This document shows, piece by piece, positions 18,078 through 27,078 of a stretch of DNA of 60,884 nucleotides. The stretch lies in NCBI GenBank assembly GCA_021774255.1, contig JAJFJF010000013.1, positions 1-60,884 of the forward strand. The letters run 5' to 3'. A program made the position numbers and the translations under genes. The notes under the pieces are model-generated. The model made no database searches, had not been told where the DNA came from, and saw only the letters and a list, made by a program, of their open reading frames with translations. Source of the stretch: Gammaproteobacteria bacterium (GTDB taxonomy: Bacteria > Pseudomonadota > Gammaproteobacteria > JAJFJF01). Numbering within the stretch: position 1 is the first letter of the stretch; each line of letters starts with the position of its first letter.

Positions 18078-18484
18078 AGGAGGCCCTGTATGCATGAGCT
18101 CACTTCACCCTTTTTAGCGCATTTTTCGATGCTAGAAGACCCACGTATCGATAATAAAAACAAACGCTACTCGCTCGACACACCGCTCGTTATTGCTCTG
18201 TTTGCGATACTCAGCGGTGCTGATTCGTGGACAGAAATGGAAGAGTATGCTGAGGTAAAATTTGACTGGCTCAGCATATTTTTAGATTTGAGCAGCGGCA
18301 TACCTTCTCACAATACGTTTGGTCGCGTATTTAGTTTGCTCGACCCTACGCAACTACAAACATGTTTTTTAAATTGGATAAATTCAATTGTTACCGTGAA
18401 AGAAAATGACATTATTGCGATTGATGGAAAGTGTTTACGTAATGCTTATGAACGTGGTGAAAGCCAAGGGGGGCAAGCCAAGGG
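18078..18484 (+). pseudogene. ISAs1-family transposase, N-terminal fragment
   Basis: ATG 18090 has AGGAGG at 18078-18083, a good ribosome site. The product matches the N-terminal half of ISAs1-type (DDE_Tnp_1-associated) transposases: a short leader, LVIALFAILSGADSWTEME, FDWLSIFLDLSSGIPSHNTF, GRVFSLLDPTQLQ, then IIAIDGKCLRNAYERGE at about residues 110-127, which includes the first catalytic Asp. Full proteins are about 370 residues; this one stops being homologous after about residue 131, exactly where a 213-bp inverted-repeat element begins. No C-terminal catalytic part is visible downstream. The element is therefore dead. Confidence 0.75.
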
Positions 18485-18697
18485 GGTCAGGTTCATTGTT
18501 TAACATCCAAAATTTTAAGCACTGCTTCCAGTTTTCTTTGCAATTGCTCCTTAGGTATTAAGTATCTTGGATTTCACATCAATAATGGCTCGGATAACAG
18601 GTCCAACATGGTTTAAATTAAATGTCTGCTTAATCTCTTTGAGTTTAAATCCACAAATATTCTGACAGCAATTGAAGGTTAAACAATGAACCTGACC
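18485..18697. mobile_element. 213-bp miniature element with perfect 20-bp terminal inverted repeats
   Basis: The left end GGTCAGGTTCATTGTTTAAC (18485-18504) is the exact reverse complement of 18678-18697. Similarity extends a few bases outward on both sides with mismatches. The interior, read on the minus strand, encodes a tail (CGFKLKEIKQTFNLN, then IIDVKSKILNT and a stop) in the style of the C-terminus of REP-associated tyrosine (Y1, IS200-like) transposases. So this looks like an internally deleted, non-autonomous derivative. It sits at the breakpoint of the ISAs1 transposase fragment. Confidence 0.7.
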
Positions 18698-19049
18698 TCC
18701 CTGGTCCTTTACAATCATCACCTTTTATTTGGTTAATACTGGCCTGGAAGATGTGAGTTACGATGTAAAAGGTAAGGTGATTTCACTGCAAGTAATTCAG
18801 AATTACACGGTAGGAATTGCTGCGCTTATGATTACCCATAAAGCAAACACCCATATTTCAGCGCGCAACGGGCATCCTCTTCTTTATCGTTCAGCAAAAG
18901 AAGGCCCAAGACTTATACTTTTTGAGTACAGCGATTTCCCTAGAACGGAGGCGCTCATCAATCGCCCAGGCTTTAGACGAAACTTGAATATCTTCCATGG
19001 CGTGATGACAATAATAGGCTTTGCAATCATGATTGCTAAAAATGCATAG
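18696..19049 (+). pseudogene. Unrecognised ORF fragment truncated by the miniature element
   Basis: The frame is open from the edge of the inverted repeat to TAG at 19047-19049. The only early start is TTG 18729 with no ribosome site. It contains SLQVIQNYTVGIAALMITHK, then RLILFEYSDFPRTEALINRP and a weakly hydrophobic end (GVMTIIGFAIMIAKNA). It is not the missing half of the ISAs1 transposase as far as I can tell, since the DDE regions and the usual C-terminal signature are absent. Most likely it is the 3' part of another gene cut by the insertions. Confidence 0.3.
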
Positions 19050-19183
19050 CGTTGGAGTGACTGCTACGCTAACCCACAAGCAATAACCATTTTCCAGGGC
19101 CCAAAGCCGCCCCAAAAATAAACCCCTCACTTTATGCTAGCCACCCAACAAACTTTCCGTTCCCCCAAAAACATACACCTCCC

Positions 19184-19242
19184 TGTTACCCTATATCCCT
19201 AGACAAGCAGACTCGAATATTGGTACGGGTTTTCTTGTTTTT
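19184..19242 (+). promoter_or_regulatory. S6 promoter plus terminator-like leader hairpin
   Basis: TGTTACCCT (19184-19192). The stem ACAAGCAGACTC (19203-19214)/GGGTTTTCTTGT (19227-19238) is followed by T to 19242. The family leader resumes intact here directly after the foreign island. Confidence 0.63.
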
Positions 19243-19310
19243 CCTCTAAATTACTAACCAACTTCTTTAGCGTTGAGTGATTTTAAAATATAAGTAAGAA
19301 TTAAGTCAGG

Positions 19311-22300
19311 ATGACGCGCAAGTTGTCTACTTTCTTAGCGTTTGTGATGTTGCTGGCTTGTGCACTCCACGCCCAAGCCCTTACCCAACTATCTAGTTGC
19401 CTTGGGTTGCAGGCAATAAGAACTAACCTTGCTGAAAGCTATGAGCTCATCAGTGATATTGACTGCTCGGTGACTTCTACTTGGAATGCGGGCCAAGGAT
19501 TCGATCCCATTGGGAATAGTACTTTTAAGTTTACGGGTATTTTTGATGGCCAAAACTATCGGATTTTTGATCTGTTTATTAACCGCACTTCTACAAATCG
19601 CGTAGGGCTATTTGGGGATACAGATACCTCTGCTCAAATCCGCTCAGTGGGGTTAGAAGGAGGCAGTGTCACAGGTGCAGACAATACTGGTGGTCTAGTA
19701 GGTTATAACAGAGGGACAATCGCTGAGAGCTACACTACGGCCGACATAGTAGGGGCCAGCGATGTTGGCGGTTTGGCAGGTGAGAATCAATTTGGCAGTA
19801 TCACCAACAGCTATGCTACGGGAATGGTCTCAGCCTCGGGTAACTCTGTTGGTGGCTTAGTGGGCATGAACCGCCAAGGCATTAGTGGTTGTTACGCGAC
19901 GGGTAGTGTAGTAGGCGCAGGTAGAGTCGGTGGTTTAGTGGGCGAGAATTGGCCTGCAGAGGCTATTATTAGCAACAGTTATGCCACAGGTATGGTGTCA
20001 GGCTCAGAGAGTAAGGTTGGTGGCCTGGTGGGTGAGAATGAACGAGGGACTATCAGCAATAGCTATGCTACAGGGAATGTAACGAGTTCAGACTGGGAGG
20101 TTGGTGGTCTGGTGGGATATAATGACTATGGCATCATTCTCAACAGTTATGCGATAGGAGATGTCACAAGCTTAAGCAGGACGGTGGGTGGTTTTGTCGG
20201 CTCCAACAACCAAGGCACTATCAGCAACTGCTATAGCCGTGGCAATGTGGAAGGCGCTTCTCGGGCTGTTGCTGGTCTGGTGGGTGACAACAATTTTGGT
20301 ACGATCAGCAACAGTTATGCGACAGGTATCGTCTCAGGCTCAGGCTTGTATTTTGGTGGTTTAGTAGGCGAGAACGATGGCAGTATTGTTAACGGTTATT
20401 GGGACATCCAAACTTCTGGCCAAACAACAAGCGCCGGTGGCGTTGGCAAAACCACCGCAGAGATGCAACAGCAAATCACCTTCGCGGGTTGGGATTTTGC
20501 TGGCACCTGGTTTATGACCTCAGGGTATACCTACCCCTTGCTTCAGCTGTTTGTGTTACCGCCGACGCTGCCAGGTTCCCTTCTGGATCAATCGCATAAT
20601 ATTGGGGAGCTTTTTGTGTTTTCGATAGTCACAGGGATTTTTGTGGATCCAAATGGGCTAGTGCCGACGTACAGCGCGCACCTAACAGGAGGACTTCCGT
20701 TGCCAGCTTGGCTGTTTTTCACTTCTGGTACACAGCTCTTTGCGGGAACACCCTTTTCAGGTGCGCAGGATACGCTTACCATTGACGTCACAGCTTGCAA
20801 CCTGCCAATCCACTGTGTCACCGATACGTTTACACTGGAGGTGTTAAACCGTTCCCCCTTTGTACAAGCTGCTATTCCTCAGCAGGTTGCGGTAAATAGA
20901 GTGCTTTTCCAGTTTATTGTGCCCAGTGGGGCATTTGCTGACTTGGATAACGATCATTTGTTGTTTACTGCGACGGCAATAGGCGGAGGCGCTTTGCCTG
21001 TCTGGCTGATCTTTAATCCAAGCTTGGGTATTTTTTCTGGCGTGCCCACCTCGCGCGGCAATGAATGGGTGAACCTCACGGCAAGTGATGGGTTTGGAGG
21101 GCAGGCAAGCTTGCTGTTTGAAATCGTGACGCCCAACAGCGCGCCAGAAGTCGCCAGTGTTTTTCCTAACCAAGTTGCGGTGATTGCTCAGCCGTTTAAT
21201 TTTAATGTACCAACCAACAGCTTTTTTGATTTGGATAGTGACCCACTGACTTACTCCGCGAGTTTGTTTGGAGGAGGGGAATTGTTTGCTTGGTTAAACT
21301 TTAATCCACTCACCCTGACTTTTTCAGGCACACCCGATACGCTTGGCTTCCTTGTGCTTTCAGTCACAGCGACTGACATCTACAATGCAACCACTTCAAT
21401 GACATTTGGACTTTCTGTGTCAGATTTGACCGGGAATACGCCGCCGTTATTGGCAATTAAACAATTGGATCAAACGACGCAGATAAACGAACTGTTTGAG
21501 CTAACATTGCCTGAGGATATGTTTGATGATCCGGATGGCAATCCGCTGACCTACAGTGCGACTCTAGAAGGTGGTGTGTCCTTGCCCGTTTGGCTGAATT
21601 TTACTGCGTCATCGCGAACCTTTTCCGGTGTGCCGCCTGCGGCGAGCACCTTGCGCATTACGGTACGGGCTGACGATGGTTTGGGTGGGTTTTCTTTAGA
21701 TACATTTACCTTGAGCATTGAAGATGCGACGAATCAGCCGCCGGCGCTGCTCAATCCCTTGTCCAATCAAGTGGTGTCGGTGGGGCAGCGTTTTCAATTT
21801 ACGGTGCCACTAGATACTTTTCGTGATCCTAATGATGATCTCTTAATTTACAATGCAACACGCTCGGGAAAAGGGTCGTTACCTGGTTGGCTAAAGTTTG
21901 ACCCGGCGACGCGCACTTTTTCAGGTAAGCCAGATAACACTGATACTGATACTTATACCGACCGCACCCACTTGATTGAGGTTCGTGCAAGTGATGGGGA
22001 AGGCAGCGCGGTCACTGTTTTCCAACTCTCGGTTAGCGGTGAGTCTCAAGGAGAACAGGCTATTACTGCATTGCTTATTATTGCGAGTATTGCCTCAACC
22101 GTATTTGGTGTCTATAGAAACCGGGCTTTCTTATGGAATACCTTTGCCAAGAAGAAATATCAAAAACCCGATCAAGTAGTTGCTCTTGGCCAAGAGTTTA
22201 GGTATCAGTTCGACATACCTGCTGAACAAATTGGTCTCGTGCAGGCTTTCAAGAACGGTGAACCTTTACCAAACTATCAACGACTGCCCCCTTGGCTTGA

Positions 22301-22472
22301 GAATGACTTCGAAAATATTACTTCTTTACTAGGCACTCCGCAAAAAAATGGAACATTCATTCTTTCTGCTTTTGCTCCCAATGGATGTATCCTGGAAAGC
22401 TTCACGCTACGCTGTGGAAATGGTCATGACAGCACTGGAAAGGATGTTGAAATGGCTACCTTAACAGTCTAG
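19311..22472 (+). CDS. S6: nine-repeat GLUG module plus five CADG domains, type-2 tail
   Basis: 1053 residues. The signal peptide has LLAC and ends AQA|L. The GLUG module (about 27-410) has at least nine repeats of the VGGLVGEN.RGTISNSYATG kind, the longest single run here, closing with TFAGWDF and YPLL. Five CADG domains follow (about 412-905). The first three (including NSAPEV and the DIYNATT loop) are homologous to those of S12, while the last two match S5-type domains, so S6 is a mosaic. The membrane helix at about 918-936 is followed by YRNRAFLWNTFAKKKYQKPD and a tail like that of S5, ending in MATLTV. ATG 19311 gives MTRKLS where the paralogs have MASKLS. It is the first gene after the foreign island. 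Confidence 0.86.
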   Translation: MTRKLSTFLAFVMLLACALHAQALTQLSSCLGLQAIRTNLAESYELISDIDCSVTSTWNAGQGFDPIGNSTFKFTGIFDGQNYRIFDLFINRTSTNRVGLFGDTDTSAQIRSVGLEGGSVTGADNTGGLVGYNRGTIAESYTTADIVGASDVGGLAGENQFGSITNSYATGMVSASGNSVGGLVGMNRQGISGCYATGSVVGAGRVGGLVGENWPAEAIISNSYATGMVSGSESKVGGLVGENERGTISNSYATGNVTSSDWEVGGLVGYNDYGIILNSYAIGDVTSLSRTVGGFVGSNNQGTISNCYSRGNVEGASRAVAGLVGDNNFGTISNSYATGIVSGSGLYFGGLVGENDGSIVNGYWDIQTSGQTTSAGGVGKTTAEMQQQITFAGWDFAGTWFMTSGYTYPLLQLFVLPPTLPGSLLDQSHNIGELFVFSIVTGIFVDPNGLVPTYSAHLTGGLPLPAWLFFTSGTQLFAGTPFSGAQDTLTIDVTACNLPIHCVTDTFTLEVLNRSPFVQAAIPQQVAVNRVLFQFIVPSGAFADLDNDHLLFTATAIGGGALPVWLIFNPSLGIFSGVPTSRGNEWVNLTASDGFGGQASLLFEIVTPNSAPEVASVFPNQVAVIAQPFNFNVPTNSFFDLDSDPLTYSASLFGGGELFAWLNFNPLTLTFSGTPDTLGFLVLSVTATDIYNATTSMTFGLSVSDLTGNTPPLLAIKQLDQTTQINELFELTLPEDMFDDPDGNPLTYSATLEGGVSLPVWLNFTASSRTFSGVPPAASTLRITVRADDGLGGFSLDTFTLSIEDATNQPPALLNPLSNQVVSVGQRFQFTVPLDTFRDPNDDLLIYNATRSGKGSLPGWLKFDPATRTFSGKPDNTDTDTYTDRTHLIEVRASDGEGSAVTVFQLSVSGESQGEQAITALLIIASIASTVFGVYRNRAFLWNTFAKKKYQKPDQVVALGQEFRYQFDIPAEQIGLVQAFKNGEPLPNYQRLPPWLENDFENITSLLGTPQKNGTFILSAFAPNGCILESFTLRCGNGHDSTGKDVEMATLTV

Positions 22473-22509
22473 GCTTCTTTGCTTGCTAATATGCCTAGCG
22501 TTGTTTTTT

Positions 22510-22527
22510 GGAGTCTAACTCCTTTTT
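22510..22527 (+). terminator. Intrinsic terminator after S6
   Basis: GGAGT (22510-22514), loop CTA, ACTCC (22518-22522), then TTTTT (22523-22527), 38 bases after the S6 stop. The stem is only five pairs. Confidence 0.45.
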
Positions 22528-22585
22528 GAAAACCCCTCATTCTATGCTATCTAACTACCAAACTTTCTAAAAACTTACCTCCCCC

Positions 22586-22645
22586 TGTTACCCTATATCT
22601 CTAGACAAGCAGACTCAAAGATTAATACGGGTTTCCTTGTTTTTT
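22586..22645 (+). promoter_or_regulatory. S7 promoter plus two-stem leader
   Basis: TGTTACCCT (22586-22594). The stem ACAAGCAGACTC (22605-22616)/GGGTTTCCTTGT (22629-22640) is followed by T to 22645. A second stem lies downstream: TCACCAAC (22659-22666)/GTTGGGTGA (22676-22684), eight pairs with one bulged G. Confidence 0.65.
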
Positions 22646-22714
22646 CTTTCTAAATTACTCACCAACTTCTTTAGCGTTGGGTGATTTTAAAACGTAACTA
22701 AGAACTGAAGCAGG

Positions 22715-25700
22715 ATGGCGTCAAAGCTGTCTGTGTTTTTGATTCTCGTGGTGCTCGTCACCTGCGCCTCGGCGCAGACGATGATTACCGACTGCACAGG
22801 CTTGCAGAACATGAACTTGGATTTGGCGGGAAGCTATGCTCTTGCTAATGATATTGCCTGTTCTGTTACCTCTAGCTGGAATAGTGGGGCAGGGTTTGAG
22901 CCGGTGGGGAGTCAGACAACGCCTTTTACTGGGACGCTAGATGGTCAAGGCTACCAAATTACTAATTTGGTGATTAATCGCCCCACCGCTAGTCATGTTG
23001 GACTTTTCGGAACGACCTCTAAGACTGCACTAATCTATTCGGTAGGGTTGGTTGCTGCCGATATTTCAGGGAGTAGAGTTGTGGGTGGTTTAGTTGGTTC
23101 TCATTCAGGGACTATCCGCACTGGTTATTTTATGGGCAGTGTTACTGGTTCAAGCGATACAATTGGGGGCTTGGTGGGACATAATTACCATGTCGTTAGC
23201 ACTAGCTATGCTGTTGGTAATCTAGTGGGCTCAGCCGGCATGGGAGGGCTAGTTAGTTATAATACAGGCATCATAAGCAACAGTTATTCAAACGTGCAGG
23301 TCCCTAACTCCGGTGGAGGGCTCGTTGATCAGAACACAGGTAGCATCACTAACAGCTATGCTGCAGGGCTTGTGCTGACGTCAGGTGCTGGTTTGATCAG
23401 ATCTGGCAATGGGGTAGTCAGTAACAGCTGCTGGGACACACAAACCTCAGGCCAAGCTAGCAGTGTAGGTGCTGGTGGTGTAATAGGTAAAACCACTGCT
23501 GAAATGTACCAACAAGCCACCTTTAAGGGGTGGGATTTTGATTGTGTTTGGTCAATTGATGAAGGTAACGCCTATCCTCAGCTCACGCATGCAGATTGCC
23601 GTAATCGTAGTGTAGTTGTCTCAACGTGTGTTGAACTTCAAGCAGCGATGTCAGTAACCGATGCCATTATTACTTTGTCGCAAGATATTGATTGCTCTGA
23701 TACCGTTAATTGGAATAGCGGAGAAGGCTTTCTTCCTGGGACGGCCTTGGCGCTTGGAGGAAGGCTAGAAGGGAGTGGCTTTCAAATCTTAAATCTGTTT
23801 ATTAACCGCCCCACGACGAATGGTGTTGGTTTATTTTCGACCATTGGCCCCGAAGCAGATGTTCAAGCACTTGGTGTAACGAACGTGGATATCTCAGGTA
23901 ATGACTTTGTCGGTGGGCTCGTGGGCTATAATTTGGGCAACCTCATTAGCAATTATGCCACAGGAAATATAGCCGCTCACTATTACGCAGGTGGTTTGCT
24001 TGGCTGGAACCAGGGTGTTGTCAGTACGAGCTATGCTACAAGCAATGTGCTAGCTTCATTCGTTGTGGGTGCTTTAGTAGGCAGCAATAGAGGGTCGGGC
24101 ATTCTGGTTAATAGTTATGCCACAGGTAATGCAACGAGCCTAGGCAACTATGCTGGAGGCTTGGTGGGTAATAATGGCGGTATAATTAACAACGCGTACG
24201 CTATAGGCACTGCTATAGGTTCGAGCTACGTTGAAGGCCTAGTGGGAAACAATGATGCTGTTGTTAGTAACGGATATTGGGACACACAGACTTCGGGCCA
24301 AGCTACGAGTGCAGAGGGTGGTGTGACAGGTAAAACTACTACTGAAATGTATCAACAAGCCACCTTTAAGGGGTGGGATTTTGATTGTATTTGGTCAATT
24401 GATGAAGGCAACGCCTACCCTCAACTCACCCATGCAGATTGCCGCAATCGTAGTATAGTCGTCTCAACCTGCACTGAGCTGCAAGCGGCCATATCGGTTG
24501 CCGATGCCACCATTATTTTGTCGCAAGATATTGATTGCTCCGACACCATTAATTGGAATAGTGGAGCAGGCTTTCTTCCTGGAGTGGCCTTGGCAGCTGA
24601 AGGAAAAATGAATGGGAATGGCTTCCACATATTGAATCTGTTTATTAACCGCCCCACGACGAATGGTGTTGGGTTATTTGCAAGCATTGGTCCTCAAGCT
24701 CATATTCAAGCAGTTGGCTTAACCAATGCACAAATTTCTGGTGGTAAGTTTGTAGGTGCACTTGTAGGCCTCAATTACTTAGGCAGCGTCGCTACCAGTT
24801 ATGCGATGGCAAATGTGACAAGCTTAGGTGCTCCTGATAATGGTTCTGGTGGACTAGTGGGCCGTAATCTCGGTGGCACTATCGTCGATAGCTCTTTCTT
24901 GGGGAAGATGTCAGGTGCAGGCAACGCAGGTGGTTTAACAGGGTATAGCTCAGGCACTATCATTAACTGCTACGTCAGTGCTGACATAGCCTCTACATCT
25001 AATGTTGGCGCTCTAGTGGGTGTTAATGTAGGCACTGTTCTTGCGAGCTATGCGAACGGGAGTGTGACAGGAACATCAGGTTCTATTGGCGGTTTAGTGG
25101 GAACCAATTCAGCTCCAGGAAGTATCAGCAAAAGCTATGCTCTTGTAGAGGTTTCTGGATCTGCTAACTACATAGGCGGCCTTGTGGGTAATAATCCACA
25201 AGGAACACTTATTACAACGAGCTATGCTGCGGGCAGTGTAACGGGCTCAGGCAGTGTCGGTGGTTTGGCGGGAGGTAACGCTGGCTCCATCATTAGCAGC
25301 TATTGGGACAGGCAAGCCTCTGGTCAAATTAGCAGTATTGGGGGCACCGGAAAAACCACTTCGGAAATGTACCAAAAATCAACTTTTGTGGGGTGGGATT
25401 TCATTAATGATTGGTGGGTCCATCAAGACTATCCGAGATTGCGTGCTTCGAGCTTTCCACCTGTGCAGGTAGTCAATCCAATTGCTGATAAGAGTTATCC
25501 GATTGGTTTGCCGTTTTCTTTTTCGTTTCCCACTAACACAATGGAAGATCCAAGCGACGCAAATTTGGATTACACCGCTCAACTGCCAGGGGGAAGCGCC
25601 TTGCCTGGGTGGCTAACATTTACGACAAGCACGCGCACTTTCTCTGGCACGCCGCCTCTGGGCACGCTGGGTAGCAGCGAGATTGAAGTCATTGCCACTA

Positions 25701-26800
25701 ACGATGATGCCTATGGTGAGAGCGAGGTCTTTACACTCACCATCACGAATTGTGCACCCACGCAGGACAATGCTTTGATGGATCAAACGGTGGCGGTCGG
25801 TGAAGCGTTAAACTATGCCTTTGCCGCTAATACTTTTTCAGACTGTGAGGGGCATGCGTTAAGCTATGCGGCTCAACAAAGCGGAGGGGGGCTCTTGCCA
25901 AGCTGGCTCAGTTTTACTGATGGTACACGTACGTTTTCCGGTACACCTGTTTCAGGGAATCAAGGAAGTGTACTCACAGAGGTTACTGCCGATGATGGCT
26001 TTGGGGGCAGTGTGGTTGGCTCGTTTACGTTAACGATCAGCAATCAAGTCCCGACAGTTCAAACGCCTATCGCTACACAAGAAGCTGCAAATGGTGAATT
26101 GTTTGAGTTTTTCGTTCCCAGCGGGACCTTTGACGATGCTGATGGCGATGACTTGACGCTGAGTACTATCTTATCAGATGGTAGCCCTTTGCCAAGCTGG
26201 TTGATTTTTTTTCCAAGCACCACCATGTTTTCCGGTACACCAACTGCCCGTGCCACTTATCAACTTGTCATCATCGCTGTCGATGATTTCGGTGGCGCGG
26301 TAAATACGACGTTTGAGATAATCGTGCCTAATGCAGAGCCTATTTTGGTAGGGAGCATTGATAGCCAAGTAGCTTCTATTAATAGCCTCTTTTCATTTAC
26401 TTTTCCTGCAGGGTTGTTTAGCGATTCAGATGGTGATGCGTTGCAGTATACGGCTCAGCAAAGTGGTGCTAGTTCGCTACCTTCATGGTTGAGCTTTGAT
26501 GGTGCGCAGCGTCTTTTTTCTGGTACCCCCACTGCAGAGGAGAAAGGTACGCTGGAGATTGAGTTGATTGCAGATGACGATTTCGGTGGTCAGGCCACTG
26601 CGGCGTTCATCTTAACCGTCCCCAGTGGAGGTAGTTCAAAGTTAAGTGATGGTGAGATAGCTGCAATTGCACTGAGCATTACTGGCTCTGTTGCAGGCTT
26701 ATTTTACACAGGGTACAAGTTTTACAAGAAGCGTCAGTTTTATAAGGGAGAAAGCACGAAGGGGAAGAGCGAACATGGTGCAGAGATGACACCGAGATAA
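22715..26800 (+). CDS. S7: three GLUG modules plus four CADG domains, short basic tail
   Basis: 1361 residues. The signal peptide ends ASA|Q. Three complete GLUG modules follow in tandem (about 25-300, 302-585, 587-910). The second and third each restart with STC.ELQAA and SQDIDCSDT in place of the N-terminal opening, and each ends with GKTT.EMYQQ-type and FKGWDF or FVGWDF signatures. Modules 1 and 2 share nearly identical ends (FDCVWSIDEGNAYPQLTHAD). Four CADG domains lie at about 912-1300. Domains 3-4 and the tail match S3. Domain 2 has paired Cys (CAPT at its start and DCEG inside), which may form a disulfide. The membrane helix is at about 1311-1333. The first 150 bases of coding and leader DNA are almost the same as in S8, which suggests recent duplication or gene conversion at the 5' end. 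Confidence 0.86.
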   Translation: MASKLSVFLILVVLVTCASAQTMITDCTGLQNMNLDLAGSYALANDIACSVTSSWNSGAGFEPVGSQTTPFTGTLDGQGYQITNLVINRPTASHVGLFGTTSKTALIYSVGLVAADISGSRVVGGLVGSHSGTIRTGYFMGSVTGSSDTIGGLVGHNYHVVSTSYAVGNLVGSAGMGGLVSYNTGIISNSYSNVQVPNSGGGLVDQNTGSITNSYAAGLVLTSGAGLIRSGNGVVSNSCWDTQTSGQASSVGAGGVIGKTTAEMYQQATFKGWDFDCVWSIDEGNAYPQLTHADCRNRSVVVSTCVELQAAMSVTDAIITLSQDIDCSDTVNWNSGEGFLPGTALALGGRLEGSGFQILNLFINRPTTNGVGLFSTIGPEADVQALGVTNVDISGNDFVGGLVGYNLGNLISNYATGNIAAHYYAGGLLGWNQGVVSTSYATSNVLASFVVGALVGSNRGSGILVNSYATGNATSLGNYAGGLVGNNGGIINNAYAIGTAIGSSYVEGLVGNNDAVVSNGYWDTQTSGQATSAEGGVTGKTTTEMYQQATFKGWDFDCIWSIDEGNAYPQLTHADCRNRSIVVSTCTELQAAISVADATIILSQDIDCSDTINWNSGAGFLPGVALAAEGKMNGNGFHILNLFINRPTTNGVGLFASIGPQAHIQAVGLTNAQISGGKFVGALVGLNYLGSVATSYAMANVTSLGAPDNGSGGLVGRNLGGTIVDSSFLGKMSGAGNAGGLTGYSSGTIINCYVSADIASTSNVGALVGVNVGTVLASYANGSVTGTSGSIGGLVGTNSAPGSISKSYALVEVSGSANYIGGLVGNNPQGTLITTSYAAGSVTGSGSVGGLAGGNAGSIISSYWDRQASGQISSIGGTGKTTSEMYQKSTFVGWDFINDWWVHQDYPRLRASSFPPVQVVNPIADKSYPIGLPFSFSFPTNTMEDPSDANLDYTAQLPGGSALPGWLTFTTSTRTFSGTPPLGTLGSSEIEVIATNDDAYGESEVFTLTITNCAPTQDNALMDQTVAVGEALNYAFAANTFSDCEGHALSYAAQQSGGGLLPSWLSFTDGTRTFSGTPVSGNQGSVLTEVTADDGFGGSVVGSFTLTISNQVPTVQTPIATQEAANGELFEFFVPSGTFDDADGDDLTLSTILSDGSPLPSWLIFFPSTTMFSGTPTARATYQLVIIAVDDFGGAVNTTFEIIVPNAEPILVGSIDSQVASINSLFSFTFPAGLFSDSDGDALQYTAQQSGASSLPSWLSFDGAQRLFSGTPTAEEKGTLEIELIADDDFGGQATAAFILTVPSGGSSKLSDGEIAAIALSITGSVAGLFYTGYKFYKKRQFYKGESTKGKSEHGAEMTPR

Positions 26801-26868
26801 CCCGTCTTTAATTGCGGACACGTAGCTGCAGTTTCAAATGAAAACACATGAGAAGCTTGGGTAGTTTA

Positions 26869-26887
26869 TGGGGCCAAAACTGCCCCA
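26869..26887 (+). repeat. Junction hairpin S7-S8
   Basis: TGGGGC (26869-26874), seven-base loop, GCCCCA (26882-26887), then AAAATAAAACG. It continues into TTATTTGTTAGTTAACTG, the variant of the junction block closest to the IS30 end. Confidence 0.5.
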
Positions 26888-26949
26888 AAAATAAAACGCC
26901 TCATTATTTGTTAGTTAACTGTCAATGCCCCTGAAAACATACACCTCCC

Positions 26950-27009
26950 TGTTACCCTATATGTCTAGACAAGCAGACTCAAAGATTAACACGGGTTTCC
27001 TTGTTTTTT
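26950..27009 (+). promoter_or_regulatory. S8 promoter plus terminator-like leader hairpin
   Basis: TGTTACCCT (26950-26958). The stem ACAAGCAGACTC (26969-26980)/GGGTTTCCTTGT (26993-27004) is followed by T to 27009. Nearly identical to the S7 leader, including the second stem. Confidence 0.63.
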
Positions 27010-27078
27010 CTTTCTAAATTACTCACCAACGTCTTTAGCGTTGGGTGATTTTAAAACGTAACTAAGAACTGAAGCAGG

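Noticed and set aside
26900..26935. GTTAGTTAAC at junctions as integron attC core sites
   Set aside because: Cassettes are 1-5.5 kb with their own promoters, no paired RYYYAAC/GTTRRRY arrangement was seen and no integrase is visible. The IS30-end similarity explains the sequence better.
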